Below, piece by piece: positions 1 to 11,950 of a stretch of 64,000 bases of DNA. The notes under the pieces are model-generated. The model worked only from the letters and a program-made list of their open reading frames with translations, was not told where the DNA came from and did not search any database. The stretch is from Sinohyriopsis cumingii. Lineage: Eukaryota; Mollusca; Bivalvia; Unionida; Unionidae. The position numbers and the translations under genes were made by a program. How positions within the stretch are numbered: position 1 is the first letter of the stretch; each line of letters starts with the position of its first letter. The stretch spans positions 16,500,720 through 16,564,719 of the forward strand of contig CM068839.1 of the NCBI GenBank assembly GCA_028554795.2, read 5' to 3'.

Positions 1-764
1 TTATATTGTGGACAGTGGTATTACAAAACAATGCAGTTTTCTCCCTTTTTTCTCAATTGTACAGTTGATCACCTAGACGTAGCTTAGCTTGCTCAATAGC
101 TTTATCTCACCAAACAAGTATTGTGTAGACTATTGTGACAGGAGAGCAAGATCCATTCTCCTTTGTTCATTTTAATAGACTTGACGAGAAGATAAATATT
201 TATATATGTATTTGAATTTAATACTGAATTCCTTCCCAGACTACTAAAATGAACTAACTGAACTGGTAAATAATTGAAAACATAAGGAAGTTCATTTTCT
301 ATCACTGTTTTGTGCACAGACCTTTTCTTAAGGACCAAAAAACTCCAACTATTATATCTGAGGCATTAGAAATATGCAGGTATCAAATTGTATACATTTT
401 CAGACCTTATGTACATATAACAAATGACTGATTTTATGGTGTGCATGAATATACCTTGCACTGAAGATGGGGATCCAGCATGAATCAATCTATGTACCTT
501 TCTAAGGTCTTCCCCATTCCAAGTGCAATTGTCGCAAAAAATGATATTTATGTGATTGTTTTCACTTGAAAGACAGCACAGAATATATTCATTTAATTTG
601 TTATATTGTGGAGAGTTGTATTGCACAACAATGCAATTTTCTTCTTTTTCCATTGTACAGTTGATCACCTAGATGTAGCTTAGCTTGCTCAATAACTTTA
701 CCACACCATACAAGTTTTGTGTAGACTACTGTAGCAGGAAAGTAAGACCCATTCTCCTTTGTTC
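1..764. repeat. Direct repeat pair, period 600 bp
   Basis: Bases 1-168 and 601-764 are clearly homologous, with scattered substitutions and small indels. Both start ttatattgtgga and end ctcctttgttc. The 430 bp between them is not repeated. This could be two units of a tandem repeat running off the left edge, or the ends of an unidentified element. No coding potential was recognised in either arm. Confidence 0.85.
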
Positions 765-1468
765 TAACAAGGTCCTCAGATAGTCAAAAGGTGAAGTTGG
801 TGTTGTGTCACTTGAATATGGAGGTCGTCTTCTTACCAGCAAACTGGTGTTTTTTCTTATAAGAGGTGTACAATTAATGTTTCTGCATCTGGAAAGTTTC
901 AACTCTTTTCTCGATAGATTTGATGCTGCCTTTATTAATAGCTGCTGTCATAGCACAGATTGTACAAACTGGGAAAAGAGCCCGAAGATTTTTAATCTCC
1001 TTGTATGCGGGTCTAAATTCATACTGTACAAAGTGCATGTTGAATTTGTGTTCAAGATGATGTTCATCGTAACACAAGTATAATTGATACTACATATTGA
1101 ACTCTTTTGATATGAATGTTACATAACTTATTTCTTATTAATGAACTCATGAGATATATACATACAAAACAATCGTAAGATACACGTTCATTTTTTCCCT
1201 TTCATACTTGTTCACATGGGCGTAAACTGAAACATTATCACATTTGCATAGAACTATATGTATTCAATTATCAGAACATGAAAATGACATATGACAAAGA
1301 GAAACCAAGAAAGGCACATATGCAAGTGCTATATTTGATATATTTCCTTTTAAGTCAAAGAAACTCAAAGAGTTACTGCTGTCCATATTTAATCATACAA
1401 GTTTATGAAAAAAATGATTTATGTATCAGCTTTTATGAGACGGATTGTCTCAGAACTCTTGGTTCATT
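765..1468. other. No gene recognised
   Basis: AT-rich DNA with short open frames on both strands (805-1083 plus, 874-1077 minus). The minus frame has a cysteine pair (CTIC) and could be a decayed exon, but I recognise no family and no splice context. Confidence 0.5.
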
Positions 1469-1751
1469 GATTTATTTTTAACGGTTCATCAGCACTGTTT
1501 AAGGGTACGTAGCGTAATGCAAAATGTTATAAGTATAATCTTTAAAAAATTATAAAACTTATCATATCGACATGCGATATAAAAAAATAAATAGTTGAAA
1601 TTGAGACGGTCAAGATGGTAGCGGTGCAAAATAAAGCTTCCCGATCAACGGGGGATGTAAATGTTGTATGTTAATGAAAAGGTATTAAAAAAGGAAGGTA
1701 TGTATATTGCACAAAACTGCACATGGTATCGGCATAAAACTTAGAGCTTAA

Positions 1752-4700
1752 GAGTAAATATTTAATGCTTTTAGGAACTCTATAATACGAGTGATGTTTA
1801 TAGTATCAAAAAGTTCTTTTATGTTATGCACACTGTAATAACGATCGCGCGTAGGTTGCAGGTCAAAGCACTCTATCATAAAGTGCTTGACAGTGAATGG
1901 TTCATTGCAAGAAACGCACTCTGGTAGGCAATCACATTTTAGTATGTGGAGTGGGTGATATGAGTATGACCAATTCGGATTCTTGCAATGACTACCTCCT
2001 CCCTACGCATGGTTCTGTAGGAAGGAGTCCATTCTCCTAGAGTTGGCTTGATTGCATGAAGTTTGTTATTCACGGCATCATTCAATGATGCCTGCCACTT
2101 CTGACGAAAGAACTTTCTGATACAAGGTTTAAAATCAGTATATGGTATTTTAAAATCAGATGGTTCTTGAGTAAGGGCCATTTTAGCAGCGCGATCTGCT
2201 CTTTCGTTACCTTTAATACTAATGTGGCTACTTAACCAACGGTATATTATATTGTGGGAGACACTCAGCTCGGTATTTTTTAAGAGTATGTTTTTTAATA
2301 ATGGGTTCTCCGGTTTTCTATTATGTAGTGACTGGAGTACTGATAGCGAGTCGGAGAAGATGATACTGTTTAAAAAATGTTTCTTTGTATATGTTGCAGA
2401 GCAAGGTCTATTGCTCTGATTTCGGCTGTAAAAATTGATGCTCCATTTGGTAAGCGAACTTGCGTTGTGTGATTTCCACAAACAAAGGCTGCAGCAGCCT
2501 TTTCCTCATCCTTTGATCCATCCGTGTAAATTCTTGTGTAGGTTTTAAATTCGGTGAGTTCATGGAAAGAGTTGTGGAAGACAGAAGGACGTGTCTCGGA
2601 TTTCTTTCCATCGTGTAGTGTAAAAAGTACTTTTGATTATTTGTGTAACTAGGGTGGTGTTTCGGAGATGGACGTTTTCTGAATTTTAGAAAGACCTACT
2701 TTTGTACTGTCAAGGTTGGATGATATTCTAATGTCAAAGGAAGGTATGGCGTTTGGTTTATTTTCGTACAAGGTTTTAATATTTTGGGTTGAAAAACGGC
2801 CGAAAAAGCAGGATTCAGAGCGTTTGATTTTAATTTGAGAGCATATTATGCGGAAAGCATTTCTCTACGATGCGATAACGGTGGTTCGTTCGCTTCAGCC
2901 ATCAGACTTTCATACGGGGATGTTTTAAATGCTCCCAGAGCCAGTCTTATTCCCTGATGATGAACTGGATCAAGTATTTTAAGATATGATTTTCTGGCTG
3001 AACCATTCACAACGCAACCATAGTCCAGTTTGGAGCGAATAAACGTTCTCTATAAATTCAGGATGACTTTTCTATCAGCACCCCAGTCAGTGTGCGCCAC
3101 TACGTTAAGTGGGTTAAGTGCTTTTAAGCATTTGGCTTTCAAGTTCATTAGGTTTGGAATGAAAATCAGTTTTCTGTCAATGAGTATAACTAAAAATTGT
3201 TTCCTCAACAAGTGGAATAGGTGTTCCATCCAGCGTTAGTTTAGGTTCATCGTGGTGTCGTCGTAATTGACAGAAATGCATGCATACCGTTTTTGATTTC
3301 GAGAATTTGAAGCCGTTCGTACTTGTCCAATTTTGAATCTTGTTATTTTGCTGTAGTTGTCTTTCAATTGTATGCATGTGCTTTGACCGATAACATATGA
3401 GAAAATCATCAACATATAGTGAACAATCCACACCAGGAGTCAAACACTTGATGTTATTCATTTTGATATTGAAAAGTGTCAGACAAAATACTGCCCTGGG
3501 GCACACCCATCTCTTGCTCGTGCAAATCTGAGAGAGTAGAGCCCACACGTACCCCGAATTCTCTGTCTGAGAGGAAGTTGGATATGAAAGAAGGCAGACG
3601 GCCTTTTAGACCTAGATCATGCAGGTCTTTTAGTATCCCGTACTTCCATGTCGTGTCAGAGGCCATTTCTAAATCAAAGAAAACCGCTACTAAATGTTCT
3701 TTCTTGATAAATGCATCGCGAATGAATGTTTCTAGTCTAACCAGATGTTCGTTGGTGCTCCGTCCATAACGAAAGCCACTTTGGAAAGAGGATATTAAAT
3801 TGTTAGTTTCCAGGTACCATACAAGCCGAGAATTGATCATTCGTTCCATTGTTTTGCACATGCAGCTTGTGAGTGCAATAGGTCGATAGTTGGTAGGATC
3901 TTCGCTATCTTTACCGGGTTTGGGAACTGGTATTACTGTTGCTTCTTTCCATATTTTAGGCAGATTACCAGTAATCCATAAATCATTGAAGAGTTTCAAA
4001 AGAGATGTTAAAGATGATTCTGTAAGATGTTTTAAAAACTGGTAATGTATTTTGTCAGGCCCAGCGGAAGTATCATGGGCCTTGTCTAAAGCCTCCACAA
4101 GTTCTGATAGTAAAAACAGTTGGTTGTAGCTTTCCGAGTTGTTGGATGTGAATTTTAAACGTGACTTTTCTTTTTGAGTTTTCAATTTTTGAAAGGCTTC
4201 GGAATAATTAGATAATGAGGAATTTTTAGAGAATGTATCAGCAAGAACATTTGCTATGTCACGTTTTGAGGTAAGATTGTTATTGTTCACTTTTAGATGT
4301 CGGAAAGAATTGTGTTTTCTCTTTCCGTTTATTTTTTGGATCTTGTCCCAAACTTTCTTAATTGAGGAACGAGAGTTTAAAGAGGAAACATATTTCTTCC
4401 ATGATGCTCGTTTACTTTCTTTGATTGTGCGGCGAGCTTTGGCCCGGAGAATACGATATTTACTTAAATTCTCGGGCGTCGGATGATTGTTAACTTTTTC
4501 AAGGCTTCTCGGCGTTGCCGTATGGCTTCCTTACATTTCTTAGTGAGCCAAGGTTTTAGGGTTCTTTTACAGTTTGTTGAGTACTTTGGGATAGATTCTT
4601 CTGCAATGTCTGTTAAAACAGATGTAAAATGCTGAATGGGGTCGTTAACATTGAAACTGTATCCTCATTCAGCCTAGTTTTACAGAGTGTTTCAAACTTG

Positions 4701-5405
4701 GCCCATTCGGCCTTTTTCAAATTCCACTGTGGAAAAACTTCATTAATTGTAGAGTTATGATTTACAAGGGAGACTGGGAAGTGATCGCTGCTGTGAAGGT
4801 CATCAGCGACCTTCCATTCATAGTCCAAAAGCAGCGAAGGAGAACAAATTGTCAAATCGATGCATGTGTATGTACCCGTGCCTGGGTGTAAATATGTCGG
4901 TGTTTTGGTGTTATATAGACACAGATCGTGTCTAGAAATAAAGTCTTCAAGTTTGTGACCTCTGTCACTTGTATGATTTGATCCCCATAAAATGTTATGG
5001 GCATTAAAAAGCTCCGAGTAAAACAAAGGGTGCGAGAAGCTGTTGAACAAGATTGTCGAGTTCGTTTGGTACTAGGTTAGTGTTTGGTGGTAAGTAAATA
5101 GAGCCAAATGTAATCACTCGATGTAGAGTGACTCTTACCGCAATGGCTTGTAAATTGGTGTTTAAATGTATGAAGCTATGAGGGGCTCTGTTGTTCACAA
5201 TAACAGATACTCCTCCTGAGGCCCTGTCAACATTCTGTGAGTAGGTGTTAAACAGTTTGTAGTTTTTAAGTGTGATGTTATTCGTATCTTTCAAAAATGT
5301 TTCTTCAAGACATAATACTGCAGGATCATGTTCGTTTAAAAGCAGAATATCATTGTAATTTGCTTCAAGTCTTCGACAGTTCCATTATATGATGGTGTTC
5401 TTCAT
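1752..5405 (-). pseudogene. ORF2 remnant of copy A (endonuclease/RT/RNase H)
   Basis: Decayed polyprotein gene of the retrotransposon. Reading 5' to 3' on the minus strand it keeps endonuclease pieces (4613-5294; TYTCIDLTIC and SSDHFPV are visible), reverse transcriptase pieces (3177-4290; NYRPIALTSC, MGVPQGSIL and YVDDFLICYR) and RNase H pieces (1939-2481; NERADRAAKMAL). Several frameshifts and stops break the frame, and the motif A region reads FFDLEMASD in place of the usual FFDLEKAYD. An intact protein would copy element RNA into DNA at a nicked target. This one cannot. Start assigned at the ATG aligned with ORF2 of the other copies. Confidence 0.88.
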
Positions 5406-5469
5406 TATCCTTTTAAATTAAAGATTGTGGACCTAGGTTATAGACTTTTCGCGGAGGCAATTTGTGTGG

Positions 5470-6610
5470 TTATTTCTCTGGAGGAAGCACGGGGGTGAAT
5501 TTTTTGTTGTTAGGTCTGGAGCTACCTTGAGCGCAAGAAGCAGATTCTTCTGCATCCATGCTCTCAATGTCTCCAAACCTGTTGTAGAATTTGATGGGGT
5601 CATCTGACCCCTTTTGTTGTCTGTTTCCTTAAGACTTTTTTTGACTTTTCGGTGATTTCGGTGGTTGGGTATTGAATGTAGTTTGTGTATATGCCGTGTT
5701 TTTCTGTGGTTGGTAATGGGGTGGGGTGGGGTATTAGAGCTTGGTGTTGAATCGGGTAGATCTATGTTTGAGCGTCCTTCGTTGTTTTAGGATTGCTCTT
5801 CACTACAGTGGAAAAGGATGGGCTGTTTTCGCCTGTACAAGTTTTCTGGCTTCTGGATAGGGAATATTACTTGTGTAATTTACCCTCTGAATTTCCTTCT
5901 CCTGTTTCCAGGTATCGTAATCCTTTGAATTGGCGTGGTGCTCTTTTCCACAGTTGACACAATGCGGAGTTGCTCTGCAATGATATTCCTGATGAGAATG
6001 GGCTCCACATCGGTCACATATTTGGCTTTTTGATCACCATGACCATATTTTTGACACTTATAGCATCGAGGTGGGTTTGGAATGTATTTGGAATGTATAT
6101 CTCAACCTTCACTTGCAAGAAGCCAACTTAGACTACTTTGGATAAAGTTGGTGTGTTGAAGGCGAGTACAATGGTGTTGGTGTCCTGCAGGTTATTATTA
6201 CGTTTGATACGTATTCGACGGACTGCAGTGACACCTTCACTTTTTATTCCTTAAATGATATCTGCGTCGGTGACTCCAGCCAAGTCACGCCTTTGGACGT
6301 ATTCAGTGTGGTGTGAGCGAATGAGGTCACTGGAATATGTGAGAAAGTTTTAATTTTCTTGATACTGTCTGTCCTCGTCGCTCACATTCAACAAGAAGGA
6401 AACCCGATGTCATCTTTTTTACGCTCTTTGGCGTACCAGTCAATCCTGTTATAGTTTTCTCGATCACAAACAGAAAGAGTCAGGCAAGGGATTTTGTGGC
6501 ATCTTTAGATTGTATAAACATGAAGCGTGGAAATGGATCCACACAGCATGGTTCGTCATCAGAGTCACATAAAGGTTTCGTACGTTTGTTCTGATTTTTT
6601 TATGAAACAT
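5470..6610 (-). pseudogene. ORF1 remnant of copy A (zinc-knuckle nucleic acid-binding protein)
   Basis: Aligned by eye to the intact ORF1 at 60423-61589. The CCHC region around 5940-6080 is recognisable but carries substitutions and frameshifts. The GAG codon that became a TAG stop in copies D and F is still intact here (ctcctgtttcca on the plus strand). The expected role is RNA binding and particle formation. The gene is inactive. Confidence 0.75.
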
Positions 6611-7074
6611 TTGGCTTAATTAAAATTCAGCACCCATGCTCCCCGCCCAAAGGGGACACTTTTTAAGTGCCAAGGATACACAGATGCCATTCTCAGTTGA
6701 CAAAATTACCTTTGATTGACCTGAAGTCGCCAATTTCTAGTGTCAGTAAAATTACCTCCCGACTGACCCGTTAACCCACCGCCTTCTAGGAAGTCTGGGA
6801 AGACTTTGGAAAGGCAAAGATAAAGGATTGATTGATTTTTAACGGCGCATCAGCACTGTTAGGCTATTTAGCGCCAAAAAAGTGTTATTTGTATAATCTT
6901 TTAAAAATATAAAAGGTCCTATATCGACCAGCGATATAAAAGAACAAATGGTTGAAATTAATGATTGAATGATTGATTTTTAACGGCGCATCAGCACTGT
7001 TAGGCTATTTAGCGCCAAACAAAGTGTTATTTGTATAATCTTTTAAAACTTATAAAAGGTCCTATATCGACCAG

Positions 7075-7076
<2 letters not shown>

Positions 7077-7133
<57 letters not shown>
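7077..7133. repeat. (TA)n microsatellite in the 3' UTR of copy B
   Basis: About 28 TA units lie between 'gcgatat' and 'agcataaaag'. In copies D and F those two flanks are separated by roughly 150 bp of 3' UTR that contains a short native TATATATA tract. The tract seems to have expanded here while the DNA between was lost. Confidence 0.9.
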
Positions 7134-7134
<1 letters not shown>

Positions 7135-7142
7135 CATAAAAG

Positions 7143-10100
7143 TCAGAGTTTAGAGTAAATATTTACGGCTTTCAGGAACTCTATAATACGAGCGATGTGT
7201 ACAGTATCAAAGAGTTCTTTAATGTCATGCACAATGTATTAACGATCGCGCGTAGGTTGTAGGTCAAAGCACTCTATCATAAAGTGCTTGACAGTGAATG
7301 GTTCATTACAAGAAACGCACTCTGGTGGGTCTTCACCTTTTAGTATGTGGGTGTGGGTGATATAAGTATGACCAATTCGGATTCTTGCAATGACTATCTC
7401 CTCCCTACGAATGGTTCTGTAGGAAGGAGTCCATTCTCCTAGAGTTGGTTTGATTGCATGAAGTTTGTTATTCACGGCATCATTCAATATTGCCTGCCAC
7501 TTCTGATGAAAGAACTTTCTGATACAAGGTTTAAAGTCAGTATATGGTATTTTAAAATCAGATGGTTCTTGAGTAAGGGCCATTTTAGCAGCGCGATCTG
7601 CTTTTTCGTTACCTTTAATGCCAATGTGGCTAGGTAACCAACAGTATATTATATTGTGGGAGACACTCAGCTCGGTATTTTTAAAGAGTATGTTTTTTAA
7701 TAATGGGTTCTCCAGTTTTCTATTGTGTAGTGACTGGAGTACTGATAGCGAGTCGGAGAAGATGATACTGTTTAAAATGTTTCTTTTCTATATGTTGCAG
7801 AGCAAGGTTTATTGCTCTGATTTCGGCTGTAAAAATTGATGCTCCATTTGGTAAGCGAACTTGCGTTGTGTGATTTCCACAAACAAAGGCTGCAGCAGCC
7901 TTTTCCTCATCCTTTGATCCATCAGTGTAAATTCTGGTGTAGTTTTTAAATTCGGTGAGGAGTTCATGGTAAGAGTTGTGCAAGACAGAAGGGTTTATTT
8001 CTGATTTTTTCCCATCGTGTAGCGTAAAACGTACTTTTGGTTGTTTAATTAACCAAGGTGGTGTTTTGGAGATGGACGTTTTCTGAATTTTAGAAAGACC
8101 TATATTTGTAGTGTCAAGGCTGGGTGGTATTCTAATGCCAAAGGAAGGTATGGCGTTTGGTTGATTTTCGTATAAAGTTTTGTATTTGGGTTGAAAAACA
8201 GCCGAAAAAGTAGGATTCAGAGGGTTTGATTTTAATTTGAGAGTATACTGTGCAGAAAGCATTTCTCTGCGATGCGATAACGGTGGTTCATTCGCCTCAG
8301 CTAGAAGGCTTTCACACGGGGATGTTTTAAATGCTCCCAGAGCCAGTCTTATTCCCTGATGATGAATTGGATCAAGCATTTTAAGATATGACTTTCGGGC
8401 TGAACCAAACACAACGCAACCATAGTCTAGTTTGGAACGAATAAACGTTCTGTATAAATTTAGGATGACTTTTCTATCAGCACCCCAGTCAGTGTGCGTT
8501 ACTACTTTAAGTAGGTTAAGTGCTTTTAAGCATTTAGCTTTTAAGTTCTTTAGGTGTGGAATAAAGGTCAGTTTTCTGTCAAAGATTATACCTAAAAATT
8601 TGGTTTCCTCAACAACTGGAATAGGTGTTCCATCCAGCGTGAGGTTCGGTTCATCGTGATGTTTTCGTAACTGACAGAAATGCATGCATACCGTTTTTGA
8701 TTTCGAGAATTTGAAACCGTTTACATTCCCCCAATTTTGAATTTTGTTTATATTTTGCTGCAGTTGTCTTTCAATTGTATGCATGTGCTTTGACCGATAA
8801 CATATTAGAAAATCATCAACGTATAACGAGCAATCCACACCAGGAGTCAAACACTTGGTGATGCTATTAATTTTGATGTTAAAGAGCGTCACAGATAAAA
8901 TACTGCCCTGGTGCACACCCATCTCTTGCTCGTGCAGATCTGGGAGGGTAGAGCCCACTCGTACTTTGAATTCTCTGTCGGAGAGAAAATTGGATATGAA
9001 AGAGGGCAGACGGCCTTTTAGACCTAGATCGTTCGGGTCATTTAGTATCCCGTACTTCCATGTCGTGTCATAGATCTTTTCTAAATCAAAGAAAACCGCT
9101 ACTAAATGTTCTTTCTTAATAAATGCACCGCGAATAAATGTTTCCAGTCTAACCAGATGATCATTGGTGCTCCGGCCATATCGAAAGCCACTTTGGAAAG
9201 GAGATATTAAATTGTTAGTTTCCAAATACCAGACAAGCCGAGAATTGATCATTCGTTCCATTGTTTTGCACACACAGCTTGTGAGTGCAATTGGTCGATA
9301 GCTGTTGGAGTCTTGGCTATCTTTACCTGGTTTGGGGACTGGTATTACAGTTGCTTGTTTCCAGATTTTTGGTACATTACCAGTAATCCATAAATCATTG
9401 AAGAGTTTCAACAGAGATGTTAAAGATGATTCTGGAAGGTGTTTCAAAAACTGGTAATGTATTTCGTCAGGCCCAGCGGAAGTATCATGGGCCTTATCTA
9501 AATCCTCCCTAAGCTCCGATAGTGAGAACAATTGATTATAACTTTCCGAATTTTTGGATGTGAATTTTAAACGTGACTTTTCTTTTTGAGTTTTAAGTTT
9601 TCGGAAGGCTTCTGAATAATTAGATGATGACGAATTTTTCGAGAAACTGTCAGCAAGAATATTTGCAATGTCACGTTTTGAACTAAAGTTGTTATTGTTC
9701 AGTGTCAGATGTCGGATTGGGTTTTGTTCTCCCTTTCCGTTTATTTTGCGTATAGTGTCCCAAGCTTTCTTAATAGAGGAACGAGAGTTTAAAGAAGAAA
9801 CATATTTCTTCCATGATGCTCTTTTACTGTCTTTGATTGTGCGGCGAGCTTTGGCCCGGACAATGCGATAAATATTTAAGTTTTCGGGCGTCGGGTGATT
9901 ATTGAATTTTTTAAATGCTTCTCGGCGTTGCCGTATGGCTTCCTTATATTCCTTAGTGAGCCAAGGTTTTAGGGTTCTTTTACAGTTTGTTGAGGACTTG
10001 GGAATAGATTCTTCTGCAATGTCGGTTAAAATAGATGTAAAATGCTGAATGGGATCGTTAACATTGAAAACTGTATCCTCATTCAGCCTAGTTTTACAGA

Positions 10101-10820
10101 GTGTTTCGAACTTGGCCCAGTCGGCCTTCTTTAAATTCCATTGTGGAATTACTTCATCAATTGTAGAGTCATGATTTACAAGGGAGACTGGGAAGTGAGC
10201 GCTGCTGTGAAGGTCATCAGCGACCTTCCATTCATAGTCCAAAAGCAGCGAAGGAGAACAAATTGTCAAATCGATGCATGTGTATGTACCCGTGCCTGGG
10301 TGTAAATATGTAGGTGTTTTGGTAATATATAAAAACAGATCGTGTCTAGAAATAAAATCTTCAACTTTGTGACCTCTGTCACTTATATGATTCGATCCCC
10401 ATAAAATGTTACGGGCATTAAAATCCCCCGAGTAAAACAAATGGCGCGGGAAGCTGTTGAACAAGGTCGTCTAATTCGTTTGGTACGAGGTTTGTGTTTG
10501 GTGGTAAGTAAATAGAGCAAAATGTAATCACTCGATGTAGAGTGACGCTTACAGCAATGGCTTGTAAATTGGTGTTTAAATGAATGAAGCTATGAGGAGC
10601 TCTGTTGTTCACAATAACAGAAACTCCTCCTGATGCCCTATCAACATTTGGAGAGCAGGTGTTAAACAGGGAGTAGTTTTTAAATGTGATATTGTCAGTA
10701 TCTTTCAAGAATGTTTCTTGAAGGCATAGTACCGCAGGATCATGTTCGTTTAAAAGCAGGAGAATATCATTGTAATTTGCTTTAAGTCCTCGACAATTCC
10801 ATTGTATGAGTGTTTTTCAT
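7143..10820 (-). pseudogene. ORF2 of copy B, nearly continuous but broken
   Basis: Endonuclease, reverse transcriptase and RNase H polyprotein. A continuous frame of 914 codons spans 10464-7720 and includes TYTCIDLTIC, SYRPIALTSC, QSGFRYGRSTNDH, YVDDFLICYR and YTDGSKDEEKAAAAFVC. Lesions include a 2-nt deletion just after the start codon near 10810, a frameshift near 10440-10470, a frameshift in the RNase H region near 7780 and a premature TAA at 7239-7241. Motif A reads FFDLEKIYD (usual FFDLEKAYD) and motif B reads MGVHQGSIL (usual GVPQG). The protein was probably already impaired. The copy is dead. Confidence 0.9.
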
Positions 10821-10881
10821 TATAAATTTAAATTAAAGATTGTGAAGCTAGGTTAGACCTTTCGCAGAGGAAATTTGTTTT

Positions 10882-11010
10882 GTTATTTCTCTGGAGGAAG
10901 TACGGGGGTGAATTTTTTGTTTGTAGGTCTGGAGTTCCCTTGGGCGCATGTCTCCAAACCTGTTATAAAGTTTGATGGGGTCATCTGACCCCTTTTGTTG
11001 CCTATTTCCA
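10882..11010 (-). pseudogene. 3' end of ORF1 in copy B
   Basis: Only the C-terminal tail of ORF1 survives, with a block matching NRQQKGSDDPIKLYNRFGD. The 5' truncation of the element falls within this gene at 11010. Truncation of this kind is typical of incomplete target-primed reverse transcription. Confidence 0.8.
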
Positions 11011-11430
11011 GGTTGAAATGAAAAACAGTAAGATGGTAACGGTGCAAAATAAAGCTTCCCGAGCAACGGGAGATGTAAATGTTCCATGTTAATGAAAAAA
11101 GATGAAAAGGTATTAAAATGGGACGGTATATATATTGCATAAAACTGCACAAGGTGATAGCAAAAAAAAGTCAGAGTTTAGAGGAAATATTTACGGCTTT
11201 CAGGAACTCTATAATACGAGTGATGTTTATAGTATCAAAAAGTTCTTTCATGTCATGCACAATGTAAGAACGATCGCGCGTAGGTTGCAGGTCAAAGCAC
11301 TCTATCATAAAGTGCTTGACAGTGAATGGTTCAATACAAGAAACGCACTCTGGTAGGCAATCACATTTTAGTATGTGGAGTGGGTGATATGAGTATGACC
11401 AATTCGGATTCTTGCAATGACTATCTCCTC

Positions 11431-11475
11431 GCAAAGATAAAGGAAAAGACTATAGGGGCAACGGTGGTATCTCAT
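11431..11475 (-). mobile_element. Remaining 5' UTR of copy A
   Basis: The sequence gcaaagataaagga...ggggcaacggtggtatc matches the 5' UTR of D (24790-24832) and F. It is the continuation of the copy A 5' UTR beyond the nested insertions. Similarity ends near 11471. Confidence 0.8.
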
Positions 11476-11950
11476 CAATGATGTTCCGGACGGACATGCC
11501 GATGTATGTCCGATCCAAGTGGACTATTGTCCATAGGACAGAAACAAGCCTGTGGATGAGAAAGATTTACGTGGAGAGGCAAGGATGCCTAAAGAGGGTG
11601 TTAGTGTACGGTCCTGAAGTCAGACTTAGTGTAAGGAAAAGAAGAAAATCCCAAAGGTGCCCTCTATGTTGATAGTAGGGTATGTTAACTTAAACCGAAA
11701 GACCCTTCTGAGGGCCACTCCTATATCTCGAAAAGACCTAGACTTTCATGCCTACCTTATTTAAACCAATGTCTATTTTGTGTATGTGCGTGTTGTATCC
11801 CTCTCCCCTGTTTAGTTTCCCTTGATGATATACAGTCCCATATTCACATGTTAAATTCCCCTTGCGCTATATCGTCGCAGGGGTTTCCTTAATGTTAAAT
11901 TTCCCATTGACGCCATATCGTCCCAGGGTAGTTTTTTATGGCAAGTCCCA
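11476..11950. other. No gene recognised
   Basis: About 475 bp between the end of copy A and the Gag-like array. A 64-codon open frame at 11478-11672 is rich in Arg, Lys and Met and matches no family I know. 11830-11970 contains short imperfect repeats of 'cattgacgc(c)atatcgtccca'. Confidence 0.5.

Larger units (their letters stand above)
1469..6827 (-). mobile_element. I/Nimb-like non-LTR retrotransposon copy A (older, interrupted)
   Basis: The 3' end lies at about 1469-1490, where the tail reads attgatttatttttaacgg. Then come the 3' UTR, an ORF2 remnant, an ORF1 remnant and the 5' UTR up to 6827. There the 5' UTR is interrupted by nested copies C and B. It resumes at 11431 and stays recognisable to about 11471. 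Both ORFs carry many stops and frameshifts. A shares with C the variant gtaggcaatcacattttag near the ORF2 C-terminus, where B, D and F have gtgggtcttcaccttttag. A and C therefore form one subfamily. Confidence 0.9.
6952..11019 (-). mobile_element. I/Nimb-like copy B nested in copy C, 9-bp target-site duplication
   Basis: GGTTGAAAT occurs at 6952-6960 and 11011-11019, where the 3' UTR of copy C is split. B runs from its 3' tail (TGAT/TGAA repeats, 6961-6980) to a 5' truncation inside ORF1 at 11010, about 4.05 kb. Part of its 3' UTR has been replaced by a TA microsatellite. By its C-terminal variants B belongs with the younger D/F subfamily. Confidence 0.9.
6814..11444 (-). mobile_element. Nested insertion: copy C within A, bounded by a 14-bp target-site duplication
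   Basis: GCAAAGATAAAGGA occurs at 6814-6827 and again at 11431-11444, exactly where the 5' UTR of copy A stops and resumes. Copy C is therefore 6828-6960 plus 11020-11430, about 0.54 kb and 5'-truncated. Its right part encodes only the ORF2 C-terminus with the CCHC motif (CVSCIEP...HFMIEC). C is itself split by copy B. Confidence 0.9.
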
